Positions 9,539 through 21,219 of a stretch of 64,000 nucleotides of DNA are shown in pieces (the stretch's first letter is position 1; each line of letters opens with the position of its first letter). A program made the translations under genes and the position numbers. Origin of the DNA: Pseudofabraea citricarpa (taxonomy: Eukaryota > Ascomycota > Leotiomycetes > Helotiales > Dermateaceae). The stretch is taken from positions 806,001-870,000 of the forward strand of contig JAPWGK010000003.1 in NCBI GenBank assembly GCA_029641185.1, given 5' to 3'. Under the pieces are notes generated by a model. It saw only the letters and a program-made list of their open reading frames with translations, was not told the origin of the DNA and ran no database searches.

Positions 9539-12338
9539 CTATGGATCAAAGGAAAACGCTGTTTCGATTTCGAAAGACAACTCAGCCTTTAAATCCGCCG
9601 GACTTGAGCTAGTGCTAAGCCAGATTTTGTAAACTCCTGAATCAACACTCCATTTGCCCTTGGGGACATCCCAAAAGGCAGCTCTATCCTGCTTGAAAGA
9701 AATACTGATTTCCTTCGTCTCACCTGGTTCCAGAAAGACCTTCAAAAATCCAACAAGACCTTTGATAGGATGATCAATTACACTTGAGACGGGGGGCACT
9801 AAATATGCTTGAACAACTTCGCCGCCCTTAACGGATCCTGTATTCTCCACTTTGGCTGAGAGCGTGATGCCATCATTGGCCGTCGACAAGATATTTCCTG
9901 TCAGCATTGGATCTGTGATAGTGAAGGTCGTGTAGCTCAACCCAAATCCAAATGGAAACAAAGCCTCCTTCTCGGTGCCGTAATTACGATCGAAGTGCCG
10001 ATACCCAACATAAACATCTTCAACATACTCCACACGACGGGACTCGTACGAATCAAGTCCAAAATTCCCATACACAGCCGTATGTTCATATTCTCGCGGC
10101 CAGGATATGGGAAGTTTGCCTGAAGGGTTTGTCTCTCCAAGTATGACATCCAAGATAGTATTACCGGTTTCTTGACCCGCATACCATGCTTGCATAAAAC
10201 CAGCAACCTCAGAAATCCAGGGAGCAGTAACGGCAACCCCTGTTGTATTGACAACAATAGTTTTCGGATTAACTTTGGCAACAGCTGAGATTAAGCGATC
10301 TTGCGATCCATTAGCTGGCAGGTTCATATCCTCCATGTCTTGGCCCTCAGTCTCCCATTGTATATTGTTGCCTACAAATAAAAAGGCATATTCTGCTTCT
10401 TTCGCAAGGGCAACTGCTTCGGCTAGCACGTCTGCTTCCATTTCTTCTTGTTCAATGAACCCGAGATGTGCAGCTATTTGTCCATCTAAGAGATAAAGCT
10501 CTCCATTCGGCTCGGCTGGTGCGATCGTCTCTATGCGAATTTGATATGATTCGCCAGCAACAAAGGCGTACTGGAATTGTTCTTCTTCTTGCACCCCAAG
10601 AAGAAAATTCATTGAGTCTTTCGTGTCGTTTTTCTGCTCAGCCTGGAGCTTGTCATTGATGAAAAGCTTTGATGCTCCCATAGTGGAATAGCTGAGATAA
10701 TGGCTGCCAGACTTTGGTGGAGTGTAGCAGGTCGTAAATCGGACGGCTTTCTTTCCTTCAACCGCCGTGTCCATAAGTGTACTGAAAGCACCTCTTGGGA
10801 AATTTGCTTTGTGAAAAGGTTCCCCCTCAAAGCGGTCATTCTTCCAGTACTCAGCAGTAAAGCCTACTTGACCATATAGGTCCTTTGTTCCTATCTCGAG
10901 ATCTGGGTACACTCGAAAAATATGGGCACCTGCAATAAGTTAGCCTAGATTCAACTTCAATACTTAATCACTAGTCTTTGAGAACCCGCCTTTAGAGTAT
11001 GTGATTTCAACCTCCTTGCCTAATCGAGAGGAAAATGCATCGAAGGGGGTGACTTTATAATGCGCATTCAACGACGCACTACCGCCTCCGTGAGCAGCCG
11101 AATATTTCGCCAACGGACCAAGTAATGCTATCTTTCTCACTTTCTTTGCATCGATTGGCAAGACGTTATCTGCATTTTTAAGCAATACAACTCCTTGGCC
11201 TCCAGCTTCTCGGATCAGTTCTCTATGTTCTGGAAGATCAATTGCTTTTTCTTTGGGCGTTTCTTTTCGATCAGTGAGTTTCCCAGTCTTTTGTAAAAGA
11301 TTTAGGACTGCTCTTGCACGGTCATCGATTGTCTGTTCATTGATATGTGTAGATGTGATAGCCTCCTTGACCTGAGAGACAGACCTCCACCTCGTTGGTC
11401 CAGGCATTTCTAAGTCGAGACTGACTACTGTTAATTAAGTGAACCAGGGCGGAATCAGAATTTGAAATAGTTCTTACCCTGCGTTGATACTGTCAATCGT
11501 GTTCGTGGTAGCTCCCCAATCACTCATTACCAAGCCTTCATATTTCCACTGATCGCGAAGAATATCTTGTAAGAAGACTTTATTAGTATCAACATGCTGG
11601 CCGTTGATATTGGGGTAGCTGGTCATGAGACACCATGGATCGGCTTCCTTCACAACCATTTCAAACGGACGGAGGTAGATTTCTCTGTGTAAAGTCGTTA
11701 AAGCTTTTGTTCGAACAGGATTATTTGCAAACCAGACTCACCTCAAAGCTCGTTCTGATATTATTTCGTCAACCGAGAAGCGTCTTGTATCTTGCTCATT
11801 CCCTAAAAAGTGCTTGATCGTTGCACCAACACGTTCGCTCTGGAGTCCTCGAACATAATGCGTAGCCAGGATCCCAGATAATAATGGATCTTCAGAGAAA
11901 GCTTCGAAGTTACGGCCTCCTAGAGGCGAACGATGCATACACACTGTGGGACCGAGAAGGACATATGAGCCCTTCGTGCATGCTTCTTGCCCAAGTGCCT
12001 TGCCGACTCGCTCTGCAATACTCGTGTTAAATGTTGCGGCTAGAGAGACACAGGCTGGAAAGCAAGCTGCTGTGGTTCCATCAAAGAAAGATGCACCTCT
12101 TGCACCATTGGGACCATCTGTTACCTTTTCTTCCAGGTCAGTCTTTCTGACAGATTCAGATGCTTTTATGCAACGGAAGGGTTAAATGTACCTTTAGCGA
12201 CGGTATATTCAACCGCTTTATGGCAGCCGTTTCCCATACATTGGCGCCGGCAAGTAACGATATTTTCTCCTCGAGAGTTAGTTGCTGCAAAAGATCCTCG
12301 ATCATGTTCCCAGTGCTTGTTGAGATAGGCCCCTCCAT
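9539..12338 (-). CDS. GH3 beta-glucosidase with PA14 insert, no signal peptide
   Basis: Five exons: 12338-12192, 12124-11742, 11684-11478, 11420-10972 and 10929-9539, giving 858 residues. The N-terminal GH3 barrel contains TDGPNGARG and the nucleophile motif VMSDWG (Asp about 232). The second GH3 domain carries GGGSAS and the acid/base loop WETEGQD. A PA14 domain lies between (about residues 405-550), and a fibronectin III-like domain ends the protein after FPFGFGLSY. This is the beta-glucosidase I architecture, hydrolysing terminal beta-glucosyl residues of oligosaccharides. The start MEGPISTS leads straight into the barrel with no hydrophobic segment, so the enzyme is probably intracellular. 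The fourth intron (10930-10971) is short at 42 nt. It was chosen because the obvious donor at 10985 breaks the frame. The gene is divergent from a sugar transporter. Confidence 0.9.
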
Positions 12339-12526
12339 TTTGACGTGCTGTGGAATTACAAGTCGACGTGATTAAAACTTGCGTGGCATACACGATTGAT
12401 ATATCATATAAGTCTGCAAATAATACTAGCCATTATACCTTAACTCCTCACAATGCCTAAGTTCCGAATTCTTAAGATAGAAATGGGTTTGCCCCATCTT
12501 TCTCCACACGGTCCCTAAGAAACATT

Positions 12527-12567
12527 TTCTCCGCCTATTCTCCGCATAAAGTCCAGATATTCTCCGC
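12527..12567 (+). promoter_or_regulatory. Helically phased TTCTCCGC triple repeat
   Basis: TTCTCCGC occurs at 12527-12534, 12538-12545 and 12560-12567. Start-to-start distances are 11 and 22 bases, one and two DNA turns, so all three would face the same side of the helix. They lie about 190-230 bases upstream of the beta-glucosidase start. Each unit contains the CGG triplet on the minus strand (GCGGAGAA). The arrangement suggests an operator for a Zn2Cys6 factor, most simply the one encoded next door. This is inference from pattern and position. Confidence 0.55.
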
Positions 12568-13131
12568 CAAGTCTGTCGGCTCGGTTAACCATTTCCACAG
12601 AGGGGTAACGAGTCAGAACTTAAAAGTCGGCGCACGCTGCTGACATTGCTGCTACACTGAACATAGGTAGGCTGAGTTCTATCTGTTTTACGCTTGCATT
12701 CTGGTAATTTATCTAGAAGCTCCATGCTATAATTTGTATAAATTAGTCATTCACGTACTCCTCAGATCATTGAGCATATAAACCAAACTCGCCTACCCGA
12801 CTACTAGAATCATCATAGTTACATAAACGTTTATCATCTATTACAATACATCATAAGCATAATAATGGGTAGTACTAAGAAAAAATTCCAAGCTAAGAAG
12901 ATGTGAAGAGAAATATACCTGCCATAGCGATCAGAAACTGGCCAGGAATTACGCTCTCCTCCACAACCCGTATTTCGGCATCACCCCATCTTTCGAAGCC
13001 ATGCAACCCCACAAATCCTAGCCACCAATTGACTTTGTGGTTCGATGCGAGATAATTCGAGAGAGATCTGGGGCAACTCAAGTCACTTGATCGAAAGACT
13101 AGTGACCTGGCCTGGCTCCGTCCAGAAAGAA

Positions 13132-13251
13132 AATCTCCGCATATTCTCCATTCGAGAGGCGAGAGAGGAGGGCTGGATCGAACCCCAAACTTCAACCCCG
13201 CGTGGATCCACGAGCACAAATAACATGGGCGGAGTGCATAATGATCTCCGC
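13132..13251. promoter_or_regulatory. TCTCCGC elements upstream of the transporter
   Basis: TCTCCGC at 13134-13140 is followed exactly 11 bases later by TCTCC at 13145-13149. The pair reads TCTCCGCATATTCTCC, matching the first pair in the beta-glucosidase promoter (TCTCCGCCTATTCTCC) at 15 of 16 positions. Further on, GCGGAG (13229-13234) faces TCTCCGC (13245-13251), an inverted CGG/CCG pair with 15 bases between the triplets. These lie about 180-300 bases upstream of the transporter ATG. Confidence 0.45.
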
Positions 13252-13432
13252 AAAAAAAGTAGCCTCAGGAAAGCTCTTGTGTTTCTTTTTCTATAAAGGC
13301 ATGCGTCATCCTCTAGGAAATCATTTCCTCAGACGGCAGGTTTGGAGCCCAAGAAACTGATCTGGCTTTTCCTGCAGCGACAAGGATCTTATACTCTGCC
13401 TCCGAGGGAATTCTTAGACAAGAAGATTCAAC

Positions 13433-15240
13433 ATGGAGAAAGATGGGCCGACAATTGATCAGATGGAGGGAACACATAATGGCACGACTTTGACAACCTC
13501 AGAAAAGGTTGCCGTGTACGAGCATACCCAGCATCAACAAACCAAGAAGGAAGCCATTAAAGAGAACTGGAAAGGCATCGGCTGGTGTATGTACAATCTA
13601 CCCTTCCTCACATTTTACTGGGTATTAATCAAAAGCTATAGGTTTGTATTCATTTTTCATCTGCATCATGTTTGGTTATGATTCCCTCGCCGGAGGTGTC
13701 GTTATTGGGATCAAGGAGTTTCGAAAAGACTTTGGACGGCCATACGGCGATGATTATGTCGTCGATGCCGACTGGCAATTGGGATTTCAAGCTGCCACGC
13801 TCGGTGGTAAGTTCTAGCATATCAATCACACAGGTATCTAGTTTTCTAACGCGATGAATGTTAGGTTTGGTAATTGGAGGATTTGTGACGGGTTTCGCTG
13901 CCAACAAATGGGGTCGCCAGATTTGTATCGCTTTTTCATATATTCTAACAATTGCAGGAGTCTTCTTGCAATACTTTGCCAAGACTCCCGCTCAATTCTT
14001 CGGCGCGAAGATCTTGACGGGCATTCCTCTGGGTACTTTCACAACCGTTGCTCCCTCATACGCCTCAGAAATAGCACCTCTGGCGATTCGGGGTGCTCTT
14101 ACAGCAGGCATGAATTTTGCTATTGTTCTTGGCCAGCTGTTAGGCTACGGTGTTCAGAGACAAGCAAGCTTCTACGAAGGCGCTGCTACGTACAAGACTT
14201 TGTTTGCTGTACAATGGGGCTTCGCAGCTGTCGGCTTGATAATCCTGCCATTCTTTCCTGAGTATGCTTCGCGAAAGTTTACGAGAGATTTCCGCTGATT
14301 GGTTTGAATAGATCTCCCTATTGGCTCGTTGCACATGGCCGTGTTGACAAGGCAAGGAAGAATATCGTTAGGCTACATAATGATAATTTTGATGTCGAAG
14401 GCCATCTTGCAGAGATTCAAGACTCTTTGAATAGGACCCGCGAACTGGATGATTCTCAAGGCTCTTATCTCGAGTGCTTCAACAGAGCGAATTGGAAAAG
14501 AACCGTCGTGGCTGTTAGTGTCATCTTCATTCAGAACTCGTCAGGTTCAAGCTGGGTCATTGGATATATGAGTTACTTCATGCAGCTTGGAGGAATGTCA
14601 CCTGCCAAGTCATTCGATACAACTGTGGGCTTGTCTGGGCTGATGGTGGTCGGAAACTTGTGCGGCTGGTTTCTTGTTGAGAAATGGGGTCGTCGAGGCA
14701 CTGCTCTTTATGGATGTGCGGTTCTCTGCGTGACTTTGCTAGTTATTGGGATCCTAGCATGCATCAAGAACACTAATGCTATATGGGGCCAAGTTGCATT
14801 CATGGCGATATGGTCGCTGGGTAAGTGCTTCTGCTTCCATTCCATATTTTCTGAAAGGACAGTCTAATAACATCTATACAGTATATCAAGGTACAATTGG
14901 TAGCACAGCATGGCCCATCATCGCCGAAAATGCAACTTCGAGGCTTCGAGCTCCAACGCAAGCTCTTGCGACGATGATGAATGGTCTCAGTGGTAGTATC
15001 TGGGCTTTTTGCCTTCCATATGCTATCAATCCTGACCAAGCAAATATGGGCGGCAAAATTGCCTTCGTCTTTGGTGGTATTTTGGTATTCGGAGTAATAT
15101 TCATTTTCTTCTTCATTCCAGAGACCAAGGGTAGAACGTATATCGAGATTGATGAACTTTGGAAGCGAGGTATAGCTCCCAGGAGGTTCGAGACCACTCG
15201 ATTGACGGCTGTGATTGAGAATGAGAAATCCGAAGATTAG
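13433..15240 (+). CDS. MFS sugar porter, alpha/beta-glucoside or hexose type
   Basis: Five exons: 13433-13586, 13642-13806, 13865-14261, 14312-14820 and 14882-15240, giving 527 residues. Sugar-porter signatures are present: NKWGRQ after TM2-3, FPESPYWL after TM6, EKWGRRG after TM8-9 and PETKGRTY after TM12. Twelve hydrophobic segments are visible. The N-terminal 45 residues are hydrophilic and cytosolic. The overall pattern resembles fungal maltose/general glucoside:H+ symporters. Its divergent partner is an apparently intracellular beta-glucosidase, which suggests import of a beta-linked disaccharide for cleavage inside the cell. Substrate cannot be read from sequence. Promoter elements shared with the beta-glucosidase point to co-regulation. 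Confidence 0.9.
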
Positions 15241-15475
15241 CGTCTGATAATTATTAGTATGCCGTTGATCCCTAGAAAATATTTGATAGTTATAAACTAC
15301 CACAGTGCTTTTGACCGCCGAGTTGTTCAGAAATTAGTGAAGTAATGTTGGAATTTTGAATCTCACAAATAGTACCAATTCATGTGTAGAATACAACTGG
15401 GCATTTATACTTGAATGTTGATAGTATTGTCAAGTAAGAACATAAACAAGTAAGTTTGGGCAAGCCATATCGTCA

Positions 15476-16296
15476 TCAGCTATTCTTCTTGCTCTCCTTC
15501 ACCTCCCTTTCGTCTTCCTCCTCGACCTGTCTCTTCCGCTTGTTGATCGATTCGGGCGGGCTGTCTTCGATTAGGTCACTCTTATCGTTGATACCTGTCC
15601 ATTTGTCGAGGCCATCCTTGATATCAACAACGCGTTGGCCATAAAACATATGACAGCTGAAGGAGTAAGTAAACGATGTTCATACCAAAACGACTGGCTT
15701 CTAGAGCACTCACGTTGGCTTAAACTTTTGTTTCTCCTCGTCGCTTTTGAAGTGAATCAAAGTTGGAAAGAGCAAGATCATGTTTCGTCCCTCGTCCATA
15801 ATTGGCGTGCGGCAATACGAGCAGCTGACCTTGCAAGGCAACTTGTGCGCGATGGTTTTCTTTCCACTATCATACCATCCTAAATCATGATGCCCTTTGA
15901 TGAAGTTGATATCTTCCTTGTGGAAGATGGCTGCCCATTGAAAAGGCGCTCCTGAGAAAGTGTGAGAATCTTCTAAAGTACGGGAATGCGCGAAATTCTA
16001 ACCATGGATAACTTGGCACCTATTATAATCAGCGACCATTGGTATTATCAATAAAGAAACAAATTCTGTACCTACGTTGTGCAATGACAGTACTTTGCTG
16101 AAAGCGGCTTGTCTCTGCTCAGTTGGTATTTCACCCTTCCACAGTGACATCCGCCCTCATACACGGCCTTAAAATCGTCGTCATCACTGTAAATACGATA
16201 TGGGGCTCTCTTCTTCCATTCGTTTGAACCGTCCTTGGATTCCTTATTATTATTATTCTCTGCCACATTGGTCTCAGTATTCTTGCTTGGAGCCAT
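15476..16296 (-). CDS. GFA (CENP-V) domain protein, glutathione-dependent formaldehyde-activating-like
   Basis: Four exons: 16296-16076, 16019-16003 (only 17 nt), 15951-15714 and 15656-15476, giving 218 residues. Zinc-binding cysteines of the GFA fold are clear: GGCHCGRVKY, KYCHCTTCQ (completed across two introns) and CKVSCSYCRTP. The middle HGAPFQWAA segment and the later CHMFYGQRV segment are typical of fungal members. The N-terminal 30 residues are Asn/Lys-rich and the last 25 are strongly charged. GFA proteins bind Zn and some are linked to S-hydroxymethylglutathione formation, but most fungal members have no proven substrate. The micro-exon is required: without it the third conserved CxxC is lost. 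Confidence 0.85.
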
Positions 16297-16920
16297 AATG
16301 AGGAAGTAGGCGAGCTGTTGACCAAGCTTGGAACCGTTGTGAAAATAGGAGAAGGCGGTTTGAAATTGTAAGAGGAGATTAGAACACTTGGAGATATTGA
16401 AAGCTCATATGTTGGCACTTCGATTTAAGGAATGGGCCTTAGGAGAGTTTGTCTGGGCATCTACATTATTATAGATGGCAAGTGGCTGGCTGTTTGTGGC
16501 GATACGTCACACAATTGCGATGATTGACAGCTATCGAGATTGGAGTTGAACATGATGTACAAGATATTTGATTTCGTGAGATCTCCACCGATGCCCTAGT
16601 CGCCGAGGTGACATCATGACATCAAGCTGTTCGTTTGGTAATTCAGCCTCATCCGTCACGCGGCTGTGAAGCCTGAGGCAAGGAGGTTCTTAGTACCTAC
16701 ACCATCTACAGGTAGAAAGGGAGGTAGGTAGTGATTTTGGACTTCACTTTAAAGTACCCATGTAAGTCATTTAAGCACTGTGGCTTTTTGGGGATATCTG
16801 TTATCGTAACTCTTGGACCATTTTTCTACTAGCTGCAGCATCGTACCGAAGAACATTTACAAGGTAATCCAGCCTGGTCAATGTTAATGATGATGATTCT
16901 TGGAATGCCAACGTTTAAAC
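16297..16920. other. Intergenic: GFA promoter / 5-phosphatase 3' region
   Basis: No gene supported. It should hold the promoter of the GFA-domain gene and the 3' end of the inositol 5-phosphatase gene, both on the minus strand. An ORF at 16131-16418 is out of frame with the GFA gene and has no recognisable content. Confidence 0.5.
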
Positions 16921-19900
16921 TTACTTTGCGTCGTTGGAGACCTTCTCCCTCATATCCGATAGTCTCTTTTGGCACTCGTCCCATTTCATAGCTCTTTTCT
17001 TCTGCGAAATAGCCTTGATGGTCATCTGGAACATCGCAGTGACAGGCCTGTGATCAGAAACACGGACCTCATGTCGTTTATAGTCTAATTGTTTTATTCT
17101 ATCACGTCCCCGATAGAGAATGCGATCACACCACGCGGGAGCTCGTTTCTTTTCACTTGTATCATAGTTATCCGTACCTACATCGTACTTGTATGTCGGT
17201 GCGAAAGTGATCGGGAGTTCGTGGAAAGCCCGTAGCTTGAACCAAGGATTCTTTCTCTTCGAAGCAAGCAATTGGTCCCGTTCGAGTAGTTTAGTAAGAT
17301 TCCCTGCTTTCACAGCGCTGACGACTGTATCTCTTCCCATTGTATCGATACGATAATTCAGATCGCCTTTGGGATGGATTAGCAAGAAATAAATATCAGT
17401 ATAACTATGGTTTCTCCTACCGTTCAAGATGCAGAGCTCGTGATCCATGATCATGCTGCCATCTCCACCACCAACGAAGCTATCCTGTCGCACACTGACA
17501 TCTCGTTCAGCCGGAAGCAATGTGCTATCTAGGATCATGGTGACGTCGTTATTGCGGTCCTTAGTCTGTGTTTGACCAGCAGCCAGATGACAGTTTACAA
17601 AGCACATCGAGGTATCATCTAAAATAAATCGAAGTATCAATGCGCCCTAGAAAAATTAGCGACGAAACAAGAATCTGCTGGCACTACAAACCTTGTTCCC
17701 GTGCAGGCCGCCCATTCCTCTCTTCACTTCGGTGCCGCTCACGCTTCGAATGCGGTCTCGCAACGGAGCTCTTACAAAAATGCAAGTGAAAAGACCAACA
17801 AGGCTGGAAGTATGCAAAAGATGATATAGATCATCTCTTGGCATATAATCATCAAGGCATCGGGTAAGAAAGTCGCGCCAATCACGGTACTGATGGCTCA
17901 TATGCTCTTGTTCTGATGGATCTTTCTTTTTAGATTTAAAGAAACTTTCTAGGGTTCAGTTAGCATCTATAAAAATAGAGGGGAAATGGTGGCTTGTTAT
18001 ATAAACTTACTTGCTGTTGTTTTCTTATCTTCAAGATCAACAAGCTCTTGGAATCCAAAAACTAGGATATCCGGAGATCCACTATTTTGGAAGAGATCAC
18101 GAAAGAAAGATGCATCTTGATCTGAATGCCTGAGATGAGATGGAGTTGATGCACCTGCATTCCACGTCATCACAAGTGTCTTGATTGTTTTAAGGTCGCA
18201 GAAATCCCCCTCTTGGGATTGCATTTGATTTTCTGCGGTTTCGTTAGTAATTATCTCAAAAATAAACAGTCTTACACCTACCAATCCAGTCATCTTGTAA
18301 CAGACCATCCCATGCCCGCACCATATTATCCTGACCAAGAGACACAACTTGAGCGCGATCCAGTGTGCAAAAGCTACCGGGGTCGGACAAGAGGCAAATA
18401 ACGGGATCTTGATGAGCGTGCCAATCTTTCTTTACCAGCCACGGCATTTGAGTAGTATCGTAGATATAAATCATCCCTGTACTAAATGATGCCCAGAGAT
18501 TTCCACCCACCCCAGCGAGGGATGTAACCTTATAAACACTGATGTTCACGATCCCTAAGCATGTATAATCCCGCCTCGAGTATATACTTATTTTTCCATC
18601 AACATGGCCGAAGTAGACACGATCTGGCTGACTGCTGATCATCGTTCCGGAAGTGACATCACCTGCGCTTGGTTGACATAAGGGTCGTTGGAGGACCTGA
18701 AATTGTGTTGATCCATCTAGTGTTGGTATGAAGACGCGAATATCCTTGCCGGTAGCATGCCACAATTCATCGCCCACAAGGACAGAGAAGGTATGTCCTT
18801 TGGGAAGCCGGAAGCTCTGAGTCGGATTGGAAAGATTAGGCGAACCACTACTATCCGGTGCCCAGAGATGTAAAGTACCTCCATCATCGAGTGTCCACAT
18901 CTCATTGCAGTGTCTATACATTTTGATGACCTCTCGTCGGGTATGGGCATTGGCTTTACTGGCGATGACGGTTTGAGTTACAACATCTACCTCCATAATC
19001 TCACCTACATTATTGCCTAGCCATATTCGAGAACCCTCTTCTTTGACAGATGAGACTGCCTTGAAGGCCACAGACATAATTTTGATGCCTTCCGTATGGG
19101 CCAAGCTCATAATTATCTCACCATCAAGTAAACTCCAAACACGGGTCAAGTGTCCAGATGTACAGACATATTCGCCACAGACATCAAGTATTCTTGTGTC
19201 ATACTTGGTGTAAATCTCTCGTGGTCCCTTTTTAAAGAAAGGTGCTCGCCGGTTTGATTGAGAAGAGTCCGGATATTCACTCGTGTCTTGCTTTGTTACA
19301 GAAGCTCCTATGTCCATAGATGTGCGTGCATCTGCGTAGGACACGGGCGCTACAGGAGTGCGAAATTCGACTGGCGCACGATCTGACGTTCTATCAACTG
19401 TCATAGACCTTCCATGCGATCTTGGCGGTGTCTGTACTTGCGTGGTTGGGGTGGAAAACACACGTTTTGGAGGAGTTGCAAAAGAAACCGAAGTTTCAGT
19501 TGCAGTTTTAGTGCTAACGGCCGGCCTCTGTTTGTCGATAGATGCTCGTGGAGGAGGTGGAGGCATCATCGAAGCTGCAGGAAGGCTACGAAGCTTTGCC
19601 GTATCTGATGCAGGGGGTCTGCTTGGCAGAGCTGGTCTTTGCTCTCCCGTGACCTGGGGTGACATAAGGGCTCGTCCAAATCCATTCGTCTCTTGGTCTT
19701 TGCGTCTACTGATAACGGAGTGGTGCACTGGGGGCGGGTCAAATGATTTGGGAGTCAGTGGTAAACCGATGCTCGCTTTTGGAAATGCAATAGGTCGATT
19801 CGGTGGTAATGCTGGCCCTGGAAGATCACGCTCAGGACTGCTTCCACCGCTTGGAGGGGTGTTAAAGGGAGAGGCAGATGCTTTTGTTGCAGATAGTAAG

Positions 19901-20658
19901 GGAGAGGAAGGTGCAAGGCTTGTTTGCTCAGATTTATGTGTCAAGCTGATAGGCTTACTATGGATTTTTGGCTTTTCAGCTCGATTAATAGGCGGAGGCA
20001 CGGCCTTGAAAGAAGAATTTCGTCTCAACTCACCAGACCTTCGAGGTGGTGGGGGCGATGGCGGCTGAGATCCAGGTAAAGAAGGTGACTTTCTTGGTTC
20101 CAGAAGAGGTGTATTAGGCCTGCTTGGAATTCGAAAATGCCTAGACGGGGCAGAACCGGGTGTTGTGACAGACGAGGATTCTGCATTTAGAAATACAGAA
20201 GGATGTGCCATTGTGAGATTCAGAGCTCCAGCCTTTGGTGGCGATTTGGGCGGGTGGACATTCACTGGAGGCACAGGTCGACCATTATTGCCAGTGAAAG
20301 TTGGTTTGAGTTTTGCCATGGGCGACGGGGACCTGCTTGCATTGCCATTTGTTCGAGGAGGGAGAAGTTCTTGATGAGCGAACGCATCTCTCCCTCTTGC
20401 TGATCGCAAGCCTTCTGCCAGTGCTGCCCCATGGTCCACTCGTGCTACAGGACCGGGCGACACAGTTCGAGGACCAGTAGGTGCATTACTTGGTTGGGAC
20501 TTCGCCATCTGCTCAAAATGCGACCGGAGGGAAGACACTGGCTTCTGGAGAGTACGTCAGCGACTGGTCCTTCACGTAGTATCAAGAGGCGCGTCAAAGT
20601 TCATTTGTTTACTCACGATGGAAGAGCCATCCATGTTCTCCTCCCCTGTGTCGTCCAT
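16921..20658 (-). CDS. Beta-propeller / inositol polyphosphate 5-phosphatase fusion
   Basis: Five exons: 20658-20617, 20544-18282, 18232-18011, 17948-17692 and 17646-16921, giving 1169 residues. The start ATG has a strong CCACCATGG context. Residues 1-440 are Ser/Pro-rich and disordered. Residues about 455-765 are WD-like beta-propeller blades (for example VWSLLDGEI, IWLGNNVGEI, LHLWAPD and VRAWDG). Residues 775-1169 are an inositol 5-phosphatase domain: TWNAGAS, FGFQELVDLED, NCHLAAG, KGDLNYRID, the PAWCDRIL signature and VSDHRPV. It should dephosphorylate the 5-position of phosphoinositides or soluble inositol phosphates. No transmembrane or Sac1 domain is present, unlike synaptojanin-type enzymes. 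The promoter is shared with a small DUF4748 gene. Confidence 0.9.
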
Positions 20659-21219
20659 GGTGGGGTTAACAGTAAAGAGAGCTGATACGGAGGATGCTAT
20701 GATGTATCCATGGAGAGATGGCACTCCAGGAACTCATGGGAGAGCAAGAGATGTCCAGAAAGATCTGCAGACGGTGGACCTCGTGGTAAATCCTTCATCA
20801 GGACAGTCGAATATCGAGGTGAGGGGTCCTGGAGGGTGGTTGAGTGTCTTCGGCGCATGCGATTTGGAGTCGACTCGGCCCGCAAGACGAGTAATGAACG
20901 AGCGCAATTTCAGGATCTCTGGGTGTGAAAAGGGGCTGCGATCCTGTAAGAAGGAATTCTAGGTTGGTTCAGCGATTTGAGTTCCAAAGCTCACGCATAA
21001 AGGTACCCCAACTTAGTGTCGTTTCCTGGTGATGTCTGTCCAGGGTGTCTGGAGTACGTGCCTTGTTGATTAGGCGTGGTGTGGGCTGCGGTCTGCAATC
21101 ATCAGGCCATACCGTCTGCTACGCTATGTCATCTGAAAAACTTCCCAGAGCTTCAGTCTACAAACATAAAACTGTCTAATTTGCAGACTAACGTTACGCC
21201 CAACACCAGCCTCATCATC
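20659..21219. promoter_or_regulatory. Divergent promoter, 5-phosphatase / DUF4748 gene
   Basis: This gap of 561 bases lies between two divergent starts and must contain both promoters. Overlapping short ORFs (20618-20962, 20710-20928) run through it but are not recognisable and would begin inside the first exon and intron of the 5-phosphatase gene. Confidence 0.5.

Larger units (their letters stand above)
12339..13432. promoter_or_regulatory. Divergent promoter, beta-glucosidase / sugar transporter
   Basis: This 1.1-kb region separates the two start codons and holds no credible gene. It carries the window's densest set of TCTCCGC elements: three near the beta-glucosidase side (12527-12567) and further copies 180-300 bases upstream of the transporter (13132-13251). 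The stretch 12700-12870 is AT-rich. Confidence 0.6.

Noticed and set aside
10930..10985. Donor at 10985 for the fourth beta-glucosidase intron
   Set aside because: It looks like a good GT donor, but joining it to the only good acceptor shifts the frame. The donor at 10971 closes correctly.
19358..20068. Plus-strand ORF of 236 codons
   Set aside because: Antisense to the Pro/Ser-rich leader of the 5-phosphatase gene. Gly/Val/Leu-rich composition mirrors that low-complexity sequence.
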